From NCBI RefSeq assembly GCF_963422355.1, contig NC_085089.1:7390052-7454051 (forward strand): DNA of 64,000 nucleotides, written 5' to 3'. Origin of the DNA: Corticium candelabrum (taxonomy: Eukaryota > Porifera > Homoscleromorpha > Homosclerophorida > Plakinidae). Below, one piece after another: positions 51,737 through 64,000 of this stretch (position 1 is its first letter; each line of letters starts with the position of its first letter). The translations under genes and the position numbers were made by a program. The notes under the pieces were generated by a model, which saw nothing but the letters and a program-made list of their open reading frames with translations, had not been told where the DNA came from and ran no database searches.

Positions 51737-54700
51737 CTATTTCAATACTATGTTCAATACTTCAAGCTGCGACTTTGCAAATTGCAGTGTCCGGATCAGA
51801 ATCTCTTTTTCTTGTTTACGCAACTTGACTGCATTTGTAGCAAAGACTGTTAGATCCCCCTTCCTCAACAATGCCTCATCTTCCTGAATGAGAGTTAAAA
51901 TAACAACACATCATGCACATATAAGTAAACACTACAACATGAAGTCTTTGGTTACTTCAACAGTAGATTTATACCGACGAAGTAGCAGTGATGATCTAAG
52001 TTTCACATGTAGGTATTAACACTGCTAATAACAGATTTATGTATAGTTTACCTCGTTTCCAAAAACGTGAAGACACCTTTCTCGTTCTCATAACTAACCT
52101 TACTTACTGGGCTTCGTAAGGATGAGATCTTTGAGAGATCTGCCTGCACTCTTTCCAACAACTGATCTGCAACAAAAGTGTGTTACTTATGCTACCAAAC
52201 ATACTACTAAGTCTTACCATTAGTCATACAGAATACTCGTAGAAACGCCAATAAATTCAATGTGATTGGATACTGTTCATCAACAATACAAAATGAAGCA
52301 GACCTGCATAATCTTTTCATAAACAACTGTAACAAGATTAATTATGTATCCCAAAATGCCTACTCTGGAATATTAAGATGAGACAAAAGTTGAGTTTTTA
52401 ATCCGAAAAGATGATCATTTTTGCTTACACCTAAAAACTAACAGTTTCAAGACAGAAATGTACAGAATATCCCACAAAACAGTAACCTAGTCGAATCTTA
52501 AGTCTTCCAATTGGGTTCTTGTCATAAAAAAATCCAGAGTTCACAACAAATTCAGCATTTGTCCTAGGACCATAACACATGACAACCTACAGAGATACAA
52601 CATGTCGTGCATGAATAAACACAAAAACCACTTTCAGATGACCTCAGAGCCAACAGGAAAATCCTTCATGGCATAGCATAAACAGCAGTGCTGAGCAAGA
52701 GAGAAATCAGTTGTTATCTGTAAATAAATTCAGTACTTAACCACTGATATCAAATTTGTTAAAGAAAATAACATACGGCTCCTTCGCAATGATTACACAT
52801 GTCCCATCCAGGTATAAGAGCCAAAGTAGAGTCCTCTCCATCCTTGATAGGAATTCTATTTTGCCTTGTCATTACACATGATGTAGCCCATCTTCAAAGG
52901 ACAAACTGCCCATAATCAACCAATAAAGTTTTCAATTAAGCAACCTGTAATCTTCATATGTAAATGGTCGTTGGAACACAGAAAGATGCTTGGCTTCTGG
53001 GTGCTTAAGAAACAATTTCAGGAGATATGCATATTGTCTGGCAATACTCTTTGACTGATTTATAGCTTCCATGTAAGCTGTACTTCCTTCAAGTAACTTA
53101 ATCTCTTCAACATTGTAATACAAAGGAGTTGCAAACGTCTCTGGCAAGACATCAATATATGGTCTCCAGAATGAATCTGGATTAAATTGCTCACAAACAA
53201 GATGCACAGCCAGAGCAACATTAGGCATAGTCTGCAATAGGTGGTCTGATTCTGTAAAGAATTTTAGTCTAGATTCACTGGCAGTTACTGCAGTGATCAT
53301 TAGCTTCTGAGGAATCATTAAAAACTGTTCATGTTCCTGCAGTCAATCAAACAATTAAAACCACTTAAATAAAATTAATTTATGAAAAAAACACATAAAA
53401 CTACCTTAATATGAGTAAGTGCTTTTACTCCAAATCCAACACCAGGAAACTCAATAAAATCAACCTGTGAATTAAAAGATCAATAAAACTAGCTTGGCAT
53501 ATTTTGTGGCATTGCTTAGTAAACAGAACTACTTATACAACTACTAGGAAGTACTGTAATACTGTATGCACACGTACCACACACCAACTCTTATAAACTA
53601 TATGCCCTCTCTACTTTAGAAACCCTTTGGCTATGCTGGCTACCTTTCTACATTGAATGACTTTGGCCTGTCTGTCTATCTGCCAAATCAGTCTTTTTTC
53701 TACATAATAATAAATAGACTTTCATACACTAGTCAATACCCAAAAACTCAATAGTGCCAACAACTGCTAATGTCCGTGTATATCCAGCAACCAAACCACT
53801 GATGACCAAACTCATTAACAATTAATAAAGAAGCACTACAGTGCAAACCCTCCGCATGCCATAGCTATGCAGCTCCACCATATTTAAAAAACATACAGGA
53901 CATTTATTTGGTCATGTGTTACACAATTGCCTAGCAGGTCGTATGTACAGTAGTACATCACATGACCACCACACATTACTGTACCTAAATGTGTTTCACA
54001 CATCGATAATAATGAAGAATAATAAAATGCCTAATCCTCGGCACTGATTGAGTCATTACTGCACTTGCACAATGTTATCAACGTATACCCTTACAATTAC
54101 GCCTAGTGACCATGTTGCATGATTCATTACCGCAATCATTAGCAATGCACTCAACTTGCTTCTTTATTGTTGTTAATAAGCAATGTCAAGATCATAGTTG
54201 TTAAAGAAACCTTGTGAGCTAAGAACATGCATATGCACAAGTATAACTTATAACGAAGGCTTTTTCTCTCAAAGATTACTCTTGCCTTACTGTCAAAGAG
54301 CAATAAACGTACCACCTCCAGAACGTCATACAGTAACTATTGCTTTTCTGCATCTTGACAAACAGATCAGGTCCTTCTTTCTCAAAACGTAACTCGTAAA
54401 ACGTTTAAATACAAAGAAACAGAATGAAAAAGTTGACATACACATCAATCTGTCGCCTCTGCTATAATTACCAGTGATTTGTATTGTACGCGTTCTTTTG
54501 GATGCCACAACTCTGTGCTAAAAGCATGAGAAATACTGTAATCTATTTCCAAGCACTGGAGAAAATGTTCAGTTGGTGTCAAAAGCAATTTATTTGAGGT
54601 TGGGATTTACTTTCGTGTCTTCAAAAGAACTTTGGGCCATGTGCAGCAAGCAACATGTTTCAAATTACTCACAAAATTACATTTGCAAATGGAAACCAGT

Positions 54701-55549
54701 TCAGTGCTTTATCACACTCGGCAGTGTTTCTATAATCTGTACAGTATGCCTGTCTGTCTACATTAACAGTCTACTTGCATGTGTACAGGGTGTCCATAAT
54801 TTGACTTGAGTTTTCCTAATTCCGACGGGAATCCATCAGAAATAAGGATCCATCAGAAATAAGGATCCATCAGGTAGCGCAAATTATGCAAAAAGCTAGA
54901 ACAAACAGCTGACTCACTCCTCTTTCACCATTAGTCACATCCTGCATGCCTGTTTCACATGCCAATATAAATTTGTATTTTACTTTTCCAAGCCTCGAAG
55001 GCCCTAACTATTGGTTGCACATAGCGCACTGTCGCGACGGAGGGTCCCCGCAAATCTTGGACAGTCTGTGTGTGTACTGTAGCTACACGTGACGACAACT
55101 TACGCAATGCACATCCACGCCGTTAGCAACTAACCACTCTCTAAACGCAGGAAACCGATCTGCCCGACTGCCATCCTCGCATACAGCTTCGTGCCCTGTA
55201 GATACACGCAAGTAGTCTGGAGGTCAATAAATTACTGTCGAGTGACGTGTACACATGCAGACACGCAAGAAAATAAACACACCATCTGCTGAAGCTCTGC
55301 ACGCGCTCTGTTTGTCAATAAGTTGATCTACAAGTTTCCGTATAGCAACAAAGTCTTCCCACTCGTCTTCTCCAGGCGGCTGGGTCGTTCCTAGACGTCA
55401 ATTTCAAGTCACGTGACACTGCCCCAATACGAAATCAGGCACCTCGTACCTCTAAAAATCTCTTCTACTAATCTCATGACTTCAGCATCAGGCCTAAAAC
55501 TTTCTGGTTGTGGCTGTTTCTGCCTTGATCGACGACTTTTCTTTCCCAT
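51737..55549 (-). CDS. SETD3: SETD3, actin-histidine N-methyltransferase
   Basis: SET-domain enzyme that methylates His73 of actin. Exon 1 starts MGKKSRRSRQKQPQPESFRP (ATG at 55549), nearly identical in type to the MGKKSRVKTQKSG start of human SETD3. Exon 2 (about 55274-55390) has EDEWEDFVAIRKLVDQLIDK, exon 3 (about 55107-55200) DRFPAFREWLVANGVDV. After a 1.6-kb intron come VDFIEFPGVGFGVKALTHIK, then IPQKLMITAVTASE with MPNVALAVHLVCEQ, DSFWRPYIDVLPETFATPLY, ARQYAYLLKLFLKHPEAK and SVFQRPFTYEDYR, then WATSCVMTRQNRIP and LALIPGWDMCNHCEG (SET motif region). Later exons carry NAEFVVNSGFF and a Rubisco-LSMT-like helical C-terminus, ending SQLEVLNIVLK at 51737. All core SET motifs expected are visible. 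The large intron has no gene. Confidence 0.92.
53470..55105. other. Long SETD3 intron
   Basis: No second gene is visible. It contains AT-rich sequence and a tandem GGATCCATCAGAAATAA duplication at about 54834-54875. Short open frames such as 54573-54809 have no family support. Confidence 0.5.
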
Positions 55550-55755
55550 CACGAAAGTCCCGTCCACATGTAAAGCGCGCTAGTTTCTATACAGTCAAAT
55601 GTGTGAGTATCAGCCTATGTACATATCTATTCAAACAATACAAACAGAAATCAGCATCAATAAAATAACTAAAGTCGTTTGTTCAGTCATGTTCATGATC
55701 GAGGAATAAATTGTCTAAAAACCATATTGACAAAATACTTAATTAACTAGATGTA

Positions 55756-58700
55756 TCAGAAAATATAGAGTAGCGTGCATACTTCAGGATTGAGCGCAAC
55801 TTTGAAAAGCTCTTTATTTGCCTGTGCCCTGCCTCATGAAATACCTCAAAGTAGACTTGAGAAGGATCTGACCTCTTAGACACGGCAGCTCTGTACATCT
55901 AATAGTTAGAGTACAATCAAATTTGACTCAATCAATCACATCGGTGAGAACAAAAGGACCTCTTCTCCTTGCTCGATAGGAATTATTTTATCCAATAAGC
56001 CATGCACTATTAGAATTGGGCATGTGAGATCACCAACCCTAAACACATGCAGGTTAAAGTACAAATAAATGCTTGTATGGTGTTTGGAAAAGCTGACCTG
56101 CTAACTGAATTAAATTTTTCCGGCAGTGAAGAAAGAAACAGAGAACGGAAAAAGGGAAGATAGCGAAAAGGAAGAGAAAGCGGATGGCTCATGGCAGCAT
56201 CTTCAACACTTGTTATTGGTGCTTCTAACACGACACCGTCTGGCCCTTGACCTACATGACAACAACACACATGTCAAAATGACTAAACCTAGTCAACCTA
56301 TAATATAGAAAGTACTCAAAGACATGCACTGCAACGATAGTAAAGATGACTGATTGACTGCTCATCAAAGCTTAACCAAATACGGAGCCACCCCCTTCCT
56401 GACATATAACAAAAACTTAGTAGGTTGTTGAATTTGTAGCTAAACACGCGAGTTTCCATTAATTAATTAATGAAAATATGAACAAACTGCAATGTAATTT
56501 CAACCCACATTGTCAAAAACTTTTGATTTATAAATACAAAATGTGTACTACATCAATGTGTACCTTCATCACACAGTTGTCTAACAAGCAATGTTGTAGC
56601 CCTATAAACAGCAACAACATTAGTGTTCTATGTGTTACAAAGATGGTGTGAGACTTCGTTCCTATGGAGTCAGCTGTGTTACAGTACAACACATCCGGTA
56701 TGTTGTATCATCTCTAGATTATTGCACTGTACATATACGTAAGAGACCATGATTGCCAACCAAAATCCCACCACATCATGCAGTATACTTCATGATATTG
56801 CCATTACAGTGCAGTTCTTACGCGCTTCCTAGTGAATGACCCCACACATACATCCGGCTCCTGTCACCTCGCATCTTCGTCCACTCCCATACCAACCTTG
56901 CATCATCAGCCATTCCTACAAGCGCACAAAGCCACACCTTAGCGTAACTATTTATGCTTCCTGTTTACTTCTTAATGATTTGCATTGGACTACTCATAAA
57001 CACCTCACCTCTTTCGGTTGGCCACCCTGGAGAATCTCCAAATCCTAGCAACAATATTAACGATCCGATAGAACGTTGAAAAAAAGAATGTCTGAAACTA
57101 GAAATTTTACCTGCATAATCTAGAGTTATCACGTGATAACCTAGAGATGCCAAAATCTACAAAAAATTCACAAGAACAAAAGGAGTCGATAATTAATTTT
57201 ATTAGATTTGTGCAGGATCTAGATACAAACGCTGCGTTGTGTACAAGTACGTACTCTTACACAATCATAGGTGGGTGGAAGTAGGAGTGGCTTCAAAGGT
57301 GAGTGTACCGATTACGTAGCGCAAGCTCTGATTGGTCACTACCGACAGCTCTTCCGGTTTCGCGTGTACTTCAGATTAGAGGTCGTGCACCTCCACTCAT
57401 TGCTTTTCTAGCTCTTCCTATGTCAGATAGAGGTGCGTCTGTATGGCCGAAGAAGGAATTATAGTACACAAAGGATGTCTAGCCATCTCTAAACGACAAG
57501 TTCTAAAGGTAAAAGACACGGTTTCTACTCGTTGGCTGTTTAGCTAGCTAGGCGCCCCCAACAGGTGGCGAAGCGGCTAGCTTTCGGGCTTCTAATGAAA
57601 ACCATTCTTTGTCTAGACCCGTAAGAAAAGATGGTTCGTGCTACAACAACAACCCGGTGTCAATCAGGTATGTGTCACAGCACTTCTAGCTGTCCTACGC
57701 GGAACTGTCAGCCGCCTCTCCCCCAGGAAATCTCTTGATTTCTTTACGAAATTAGCGGCGGTCTTATGCAGGTGTACGGTCTGTCTAATTCTTTGCCGGT
57801 GTGTCTGCTAGAGTTCGTCGTTTTCTCTTCGCTTCTACAAAGATCACTCGTGCACAATCCTCGATGGAGAGATACATCTCTCAAGCGTCTCTAGTCTCAC
57901 ATCATCTCAGAAGCGCTCTTTCCAGTTGATGACAAAGGCAAGAAGAACGTACGACTTGAAAGCCGACAATGAACGGGAGAAAATCGTTTGGATGGCAAAG
58001 ATACAGGAAATCATGAGCCAACGTAAGAACGTGTCTGTACACGTTTTATCGCGTATCCGGTTTTTACGGAACGATTTTGCTCGTTTCATGCCGGTCTGGT
58101 GGGTTGAATTTATGTCTGGTGGGTTAAATTTATGTTGATGGCTGGCATTGAGCAAACAGTCTCGGTATCAGTGTTTGCTATGTCGTCAGGAGAGGTTTCT
58201 GGGTGGGTTCTATAGGCGGATCGCCGCAAACCATTCGAGGAATTCGGCTTGGCTTGGCCTTTCGTTCATTTCACTTCCGAAGCACTTCACATACTGTACT
58301 GCTGGAGAATGCAATGGTTATTGAACGCTGTTTTGTTTTGATAGAATCATATTACGTGCAAATGACGTCGTGTCAACAAGTCTTCCCGTTGGACCGTCTT
58401 CTTTGTGTTACCCAAGGAGATCTCGTGCTCATGTGTCCTGTTACTTCGCTTCCAACTCACAGCTGGAAGGTTGTCAGTCTACACTCGTTTGGCACCAGTG
58501 GACCTCAACTGTGGTTGCAGCAATGTAAAGGGTGCAATCAAGAGACTGCATCGGATCCTGTCTTTCTGACCATTGGATCGGGTGCCTCTGCTTGCGAGGA
58601 AATATTTGAACAAGTCTGCGCTGTTGCTTGTGGAACTGGATCGCAAGATAAAAATGTCTTGTCACAATCAGACACTGTCACTGGACACACAAAAACATTT

Positions 58701-61700
58701 TATCTAGCTGCTCATCAAGGGCATGAACAACATTCACCCTCTCCAACTCCACAACATGGTCAGGCTGTGTTTCTAAACAGAGCATTGTCACCAGACACAT
58801 TAGCTACTAATACGTCAGTATCTGATGACAAGTGGTCGTCCAGGTCTGTCAGCTGTGATCATCCTGACTCTGGTTTCAGTACCCGATCCAACTCGGGAGT
58901 GCTCACTACTGCAATGCCTCCAATACTTCACCATCACCACGAGTCAGCAGTGAGACAAGGTAGTCTTCCCATCTCATCCCATCATAGGCCTACTCGCAGT
59001 CGACTACAAAAAGGCAGCCTTCCACTGCTCGACTACCCAGTCTCATCGGCCAGCTGTGGTTCTCTAGATGCCTACAAGAGATCTACAGACTATGGAGATG
59101 AACCTCTGGGGCCACACTATGACAATCGTGATACAGAAGATGTGTTCGTATTCATGACCTGCCCTGCATCACAATTCCCGCCTTCCAAGAAACTGGTAAC
59201 TGCAAGGTCACATTCAGATGCCTGGCCGCAGATGATGAAGAATACAAAAATACTGACTACGGCACGAACCCACTCACACTTAATCATCGGATCCACTGCA
59301 GCAAGACAGCATCCTCCTCCAAGTCCCCCCATCCCACCCAGACCAGCGAAGACATTGGTACCATCTACCATACCAAAGAGAAAGTGCCCATCAGAATAAC
59401 TTACCAATAGCAAACGGAAGCTGACAGGAGCAGACAGGATCATACTAGATTCAGAGAATCGGTGACTCATACTGCACATAGAATATTCATTGAGAGACTT
59501 AGTTTCCTATATTCGAATGACTGAAGTGACTTGCTTCATAATATTTTATTCAACTAGAGTTGTTACGTGATGAGTAGCAGTCCTTATTTCTTTAGATATT
59601 CAAGTGCTTCCTATGAGGCAACTACTAGTGTGTAGGTTGTGGATTTGTACTAAACTCCCCGAGTTGTTGAAAGTTGCTACTTTGACAAGAAATACATAAG
59701 TCTAAACACGATGTCCTGATTCTCACAGAAACGCGTTGGTGTAGCTAATATCCACTGAGAGTGACCTAGCTAAGCATCAGCTCCTTCAACAAATGGACCA
59801 CACTAATCATTCTGTTAGAGGTATATGACTTGGCACCCTGAGTTTCTACCAGCTAAAGCAATAGCTTCTCTGTATCTTCATTTATTTGGTTTCAGTGTAC
59901 ATAGATGTGGTACCCCTCTGCATAGATAGGGTATCCCAGACAGAACTCCTAGTCTCCTCAGGACTAATGTTACCTTGTCTGGATAGATAACTCTGTGTCT
60001 ACTAGGAATAGCACCTATTGAAAACTATTGGTCCCTGTCACTAAAACTCTGTTCCACTGACGTCTGTCACTACTCTGTGGTAATCAATTTTGAAGCCACA
60101 CAGAGTTGCATCCTGCTTTAATAAAGAGAGCTACTTGTTTATTTCCCGTGCTACCACAGAAACACAGGCGCCCATTCCTCTGATTAGACCAATTAATTAG
60201 TAGAAATAATCTTGAGCAAATTAAGGTTAGCATAGTCGGTGTAAAATAACTTGCTCCAAGAAAGTGGGCAATTGTGCAGTTTTAGTTCAGTATTGGCAAA
60301 GAATTTGCACCAACCAGAGTAGAGACAACAACCACTGTCACACATCACTCTCTATCTACACCCATATTCCCACTCTACATACCAACAGGTTCCTGCCGAA
60401 GTTAATGCATACTGCAGCAGCACCAAAAGCCTTTGGGCAATGAAGTCTGGCTTTACAGGAAGTTTTCATTCCAATCAATCCCATAGAATTACATCTAGAC
60501 CACATTCACTTTATCCACATAATACTTAAACTTTTTTACATGATGCATGCATGACTCATCCAATGGTGGGCAAACTCACACTAATGAAACCCACTAGATG
60601 AAAACTTTCTAGAGCTTGCAAGCTGTATAGATGTTGTACTTTCATGTATTGAGTCTGATTGAGCAGCTTGCTGCCTTTCAACATGTGAGGTGATGCAAAG
60701 TAGTCTGCTTTAGTAACCAATTCAAAATCAACCTGCATGACATCTTGAAAGAAACTAACGAGATATGACTTATCCAAACTTGACATAAATGAGCACATAT
60801 CAACTATAGAATTATATTGTATGACAACCACACATGCCTGTGAATGCTGTGAACCAACTAAACTAACTGCCAATAACCAACTCACACTGCCTGAGCAAGT
60901 ATCTACAGCATCAAGATTCTTTGTGAGATACATAAATCTACACTAAGTGCATCTTGACTAAAAACAAATCTGCATAAATGTTTGTCTTCACACCTGCCTG
61001 TCAGTAACTGACAAATTTTTGACAAAAAAACTTGACTAAACTAGCAACTACTTTTTCCGTATCAAACATAATGTAGTGCATGCTGCAACTAGTGCCACCA
61101 TAACTGCCTTGCCTCCTAGATGGCCCGGTGTCAGCTACCATGTCCAAGACTGCATTTATGGAATTATAGTTCTAAATGAAAATTGGCAAATACAAATTGC
61201 CAACATCACTGTTAATCCAACTCCCAAGCAACGTGGCAAACTTCCTAAGCAACGTGGCAAACCTTCAGATTCTATCCGAGACATCATCCCAAATATCAAT
61301 ATTTGCCAAATATAAACAAATCAATTGATATGATAAATTTTACCCACCAAAATATATAGAATTACAGTGTCATTAGTAAATGCTGCCAAGTTATAAAAGC
61401 AAGACAAAACCATGTTCTACTGTCACGTGGTGTCTCTAGACAACTATGACCATAAGTTCTTTCATCTGAGAGAAGAAGTAATTCAGGCTGACTCACAGTC
61501 TGATGAATCTGGTAGATAAATGTTGTAAGTTGGAACAGGGCAACCCGATATCCAACTTGCTCATTGAATTGCATGGTAATGGCCACTGACAGTGAGACCT
61601 GTCATTCTTATATGACACAATTACAAGTTCAAGCGGAGAGTAGTATAGTAGTAACAGAATGCCAATATTTTAATGTCACAATAAGCTCTACTAGACATAT

Positions 61701-63541
61701 GATTAAAATTTTGAAAAACAAAGTACAGTGATATAATGTGACCATCCACTAGCCATCAGAATCGAGTAACATGAGACCAGTATCTTCCCACGAGAACAGC
61801 AATAACAACTCCTCTGTGCTCATGCAGCCTACGTGTATTTGGACATGAAAGCATGAAGACATATTAGTGTGTGTTGAGTAGCATTCGCATGCATGAATTC
61901 ATGCATGACAAACAGACAGCTGCAGTACTATAGTACTACGCAAAAATTTACACAGCAAGGAAATCTGGAAAATGATATGCTTCTGATATTGATAGGTAGT
62001 AGACATTTCAAACCATCTGGTATAAAATTACATCAAGAGATTGCGTTAGACCACTAATGGATAAACACACAAAAAAGATACTCCTGCACTTAAAATTAAA
62101 CCATCCTAACAAAGGTTGTGGCAGTAGACATTATTAGATGCCCAATGACCTCAAACCAATTAGCAAAAACAACAAGTCAATCATTCTACCCTGATGTCCC
62201 ACAAAGTGATCCAATAATAATTCATGACATCCAATAATAATTCATGACATCCAATAATAATTCATGGATGTTGCCCCAAACCAACTTCACAAAGTTGTGT
62301 AAATAAATTCAGAACAGACCACTTCAAGAGAATGTGTTTGATTACTGGCAGTTCGACCGCAAACACTAAAAGAAATATTTCAACTATCAGGTAGGGGATG
62401 AATGTACTGTAGTGTGCATAGGTTACCCCTGTGGCTACGGATATCCATAAATGTGTTCCATTACTCTTCTAGCCAACACCAAAATTTTAAAATAATGCTA
62501 CTTAGTTGACCCTATGACGCATCTATCATATCCTATTGAACCACAGGCTTTTAGACACTTGAGGTACAACAACAGCAACCTCTAGCTATGCCCTAAGCTA
62601 CTGACAACTTATGGTCTCTGTGATATTTGTAGCATACTGCCAAACCTGAAGGCAAGGAATGTTTGCAGCATCCTTTTTTAGATAAGTAAACCACACCCTT
62701 CTGAATGATTCCATTCTGGTGGGAATGAACTACTAAAGTTAACAAATTCAAGGAACAAACGATCTGCAAGAGGTCTGCTTTCCAGTGAGATGGACAGATT
62801 GCAAAACAATGCACGGGTAACAGGGTAAAAAACGGGTAAAATAAATTTGATGTACTTCTTGTTCTACGTCAATCAAGCTCTCTTATGTAGCATTTCATCT
62901 CATCTTGTTCATACCAAGTTCCCTGCATTCCACACCCTTTGATTAAAAATAAACCAAATTAATTAAAGTATGATGTGAAAGTGTATAAATGCATGATCAA
63001 AGTGTCTCTGGCAAAACTCGTCCAGCTAGCATACACGATTAGTATGACTATTTAAAATATTCCAGCAAAGTGCATGTGTGACAGGCATGTTGGTGTCACC
63101 ATGTAACCAGCTAAACTCATGGATCAAACACAACAGTTTTATGTAAGACATGATTCAAGGATAACTGTATTAAATGTATTAATTAACATGGCAGGCTTAT
63201 CCATCACTTGGATGCTAAGCAACTATAAGATTTTACAGTGAAATGACTCAAATTATAAATGTCAATGTATGAAATGTTGTGTCTGCAATACTGGTAAACT
63301 ACATGAAGACTTTCCCTTCAAATTGTAGCACAGTAACTTCCAAAATATTTTGCATAGTAGAAACACTCTGTGAGTACGAGCACTAAGCCACTCAATACAT
63401 ACTAAAATACTATATCATAGCAGTAGAATTGTTTATCAATAAGTTTATCTAAAATCTGGACTCCAGAAAATGTGGCAGTATTTTCAAAAAGTTCCATTAC
63501 ACACAGACACAGACACACAGACACACACACAGACACACACA

Positions 63542-63612
<71 letters not shown>

Positions 63613-63897
63613 GAATTGAAGATGCATTGTACACAGAATAGATTGATCCTACTAGCTGCCACTTTCCATGCTTATTACATCCTCACCTGGTACAAATCAA
63701 CTCTATGATATGTTCCCCTAAAATTACAAACACTATACTGTGAGAACACACGTTTTTCTCAGATTTAGAATCCAAACCTTGTGCCCATGTTGCCATGCAG
63801 ATATAGAACAATTGGCATTCCATTACTCAGCAGAGCATCAAAGTCTTCATTGCTCTCCACTTTGTCAGAAACTTGAGAAGTACTGGGTGCTATTTGC
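55756..63897 (-). CDS. ABHD12: ABHD12-like lysophosphatidylserine lipase, 3' part (runs off right edge)
   Basis: Membrane-bound serine hydrolase whose vertebrate member degrades lysophosphatidylserine and monoacylglycerols. An exon at 63778-63897 encodes ALLSNGMPIVLYLHGNMGT, ending phase 2. The following exon or exons are not fully resolved; a candidate near 63351-63382 reads RTHRVFLL, matching the HRVEL of vertebrates. Exons from 57158 downward continue ILASLGYHVITLDYAG, GFGDSPGWPTERG, DDARLVWEWTKMRGDRSRMY with the nucleophile elbow WGHSLGSA (serine), ATTLLVRQLCDE, DGVVLEAPITSVEDAAMSHP, LTCPILIVHGLLDKIIPIEQ (catalytic Asp region) and VFHEAGHRHKELFKVALNPE (catalytic His), stopping at 55756. 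The N-terminal membrane helix lies past 64000. The intron from 63.3-63.8 kb to 57158 holds the docking-protein-like gene on the other strand. Confidence 0.8.
57443..59399 (+). CDS. Docking-protein (DOK)-like adaptor with PH domain and SH3-ligand tail
   Basis: DOK proteins are membrane-recruited adaptors downstream of receptor tyrosine kinases. The ATG at 57443 starts MAEEGIIVHKGCLAISKRQV. A small exon (57616-57668) and a longer one (57811-58020) complete a PH domain with KKRWFVL and a C-terminal helix AKIQEIM. The next exon (from about 58195) reads FWVGSIGGSPQTIRGI, then a region like an IRS-type PTB (FGTSGPQLWLQQCKG, then GSGASACEEIFEQVCA). Its 5' boundary is uncertain and another small intron may exist near 58350. 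The tail contains tyrosine motifs (DYGDEPLGPHYDNRD) and a Pro-rich SH3 ligand (PPPSPPIPPRPAK), and stops at 59399. It is nested in an ABHD12 intron in antisense orientation. Which DOK subtype it is cannot be decided. Confidence 0.7.
59400..63350. other. Intronic/intergenic stretch between the DOK-like gene and the next ABHD12 exon
   Basis: Mostly unique AT-rich DNA without supported exons. It holds three tandem 19-bp copies of ATCCAATAATAATTCATGAC at 62209-62266 and a two-copy AAGCAACGTGGCAAACTTCC repeat at about 61230-61265. No gene was recognised on either strand. Confidence 0.5.
62209..62266. repeat. Three tandem copies of a 19-bp unit
   Basis: ATCCAATAATAATTCATGAC repeats at 62209, 62228 and 62247 with no mismatch between complete copies. 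Function unknown. Confidence 0.9.
63500..63611. repeat. (CA)n microsatellite with GACA variants
   Basis: A GACACA variant block followed by about 70 bp of pure CA, in the ABHD12 intron. Confidence 0.95.
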
Positions 63898-63931
63898 CTT
63901 CACAAACATAAACACAACAGTAGTTCACATG

Positions 63932-63936
<5 letters not shown>

Positions 63937-64000
<64 letters not shown>
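63937..64000. repeat. (CA)n microsatellite at window edge
   Basis: At least 64 bp of uninterrupted CA that continues past the right edge, in the intron upstream of the YLHGNMGT exon. Confidence 0.95.

Noticed and set aside
60556-60933. 125-codon minus-strand frame as an ABHD12 exon
   Set aside because: It does not resemble any ABHD12 segment and the splice phases do not fit.

Overview
The window is nuclear DNA from an early-branching animal, most likely a sponge. The animal assignment rests on the gene set: seipin, two-pore channel, KIF16B, a lamin-B-receptor homologue with a Tudor domain, RSPH9, ataxin-10, DCAF4, SETD3, and a docking-protein-like PH adaptor. The sponge assignment is an inference from compact genes (introns mostly 50-150 bp, intergenic gaps often under 300 bp), an AT-rich background with many TTAATTAA runs, and no vertebrate- or insect-type repeats. 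Coding exons were joined by reading GT-AG boundaries, reading phase and similarity to remembered family sequences. No alignment was run.

Layout from left to right. An unrecognised gene runs off the left edge (minus, 92-3813). Next come seipin (minus) and PIG-F (plus), whose start codons are only 31 bp apart, then ISCA2 (plus) and sphingolipid delta-4 desaturase (minus). A two-pore channel (minus, 9493-14751) is divergent from a short PX-only protein related to Tks/p47phox (plus). These are followed by mitochondrial Ile-tRNA synthetase IARS2 (minus), HSPA13/STCH (minus) and KIF16B (minus, 24596-33086). FKBP3 (plus) converges on ataxin-10 (minus), which diverges from single-exon DCAF4 (plus). 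Lamin-B receptor/sterol reductase (minus) diverges from RSPH9 (plus). Then come a secreted GH127-type glycoside hydrolase (minus), a small secreted cysteine-rich protein (plus), SETD3 (minus), and the 3' part of ABHD12 (minus, running off the right edge). One ABHD12 intron appears to contain a complete docking-protein-like gene on the opposite strand.

The genes are ordinary housekeeping or animal-specific genes and form no operon. Several are ER lipid genes (seipin, PIG-F, DEGS, LBR, ABHD12), but I see no evidence of co-regulation beyond a shared promoter motif. That motif, TCCCG(G/T)AT(A/T), occurs on either strand 8-90 bp upstream of the start codons of at least seven genes and was not found elsewhere on a read-through by eye. 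It is the most interesting regulatory signal here.

Repeats dominate the non-coding DNA. There are about 15 long (CA/TG)n tracts, several filling most of an intron. One 1.2-kb KIF16B intron is almost wholly simple sequence: a C/G-rich minisatellite plus (CA)n. A different KIF16B intron holds a 1.1-kb element with about 400-bp inverted repeats bounded by TTAA. Smaller palindromes lie in the PX gene and upstream of HSPA13, and retroposon fragments with (ATTC)n tails lie in two intergenic regions. I saw no CRISPR array, rRNA, convincing tRNA or retroviral element.
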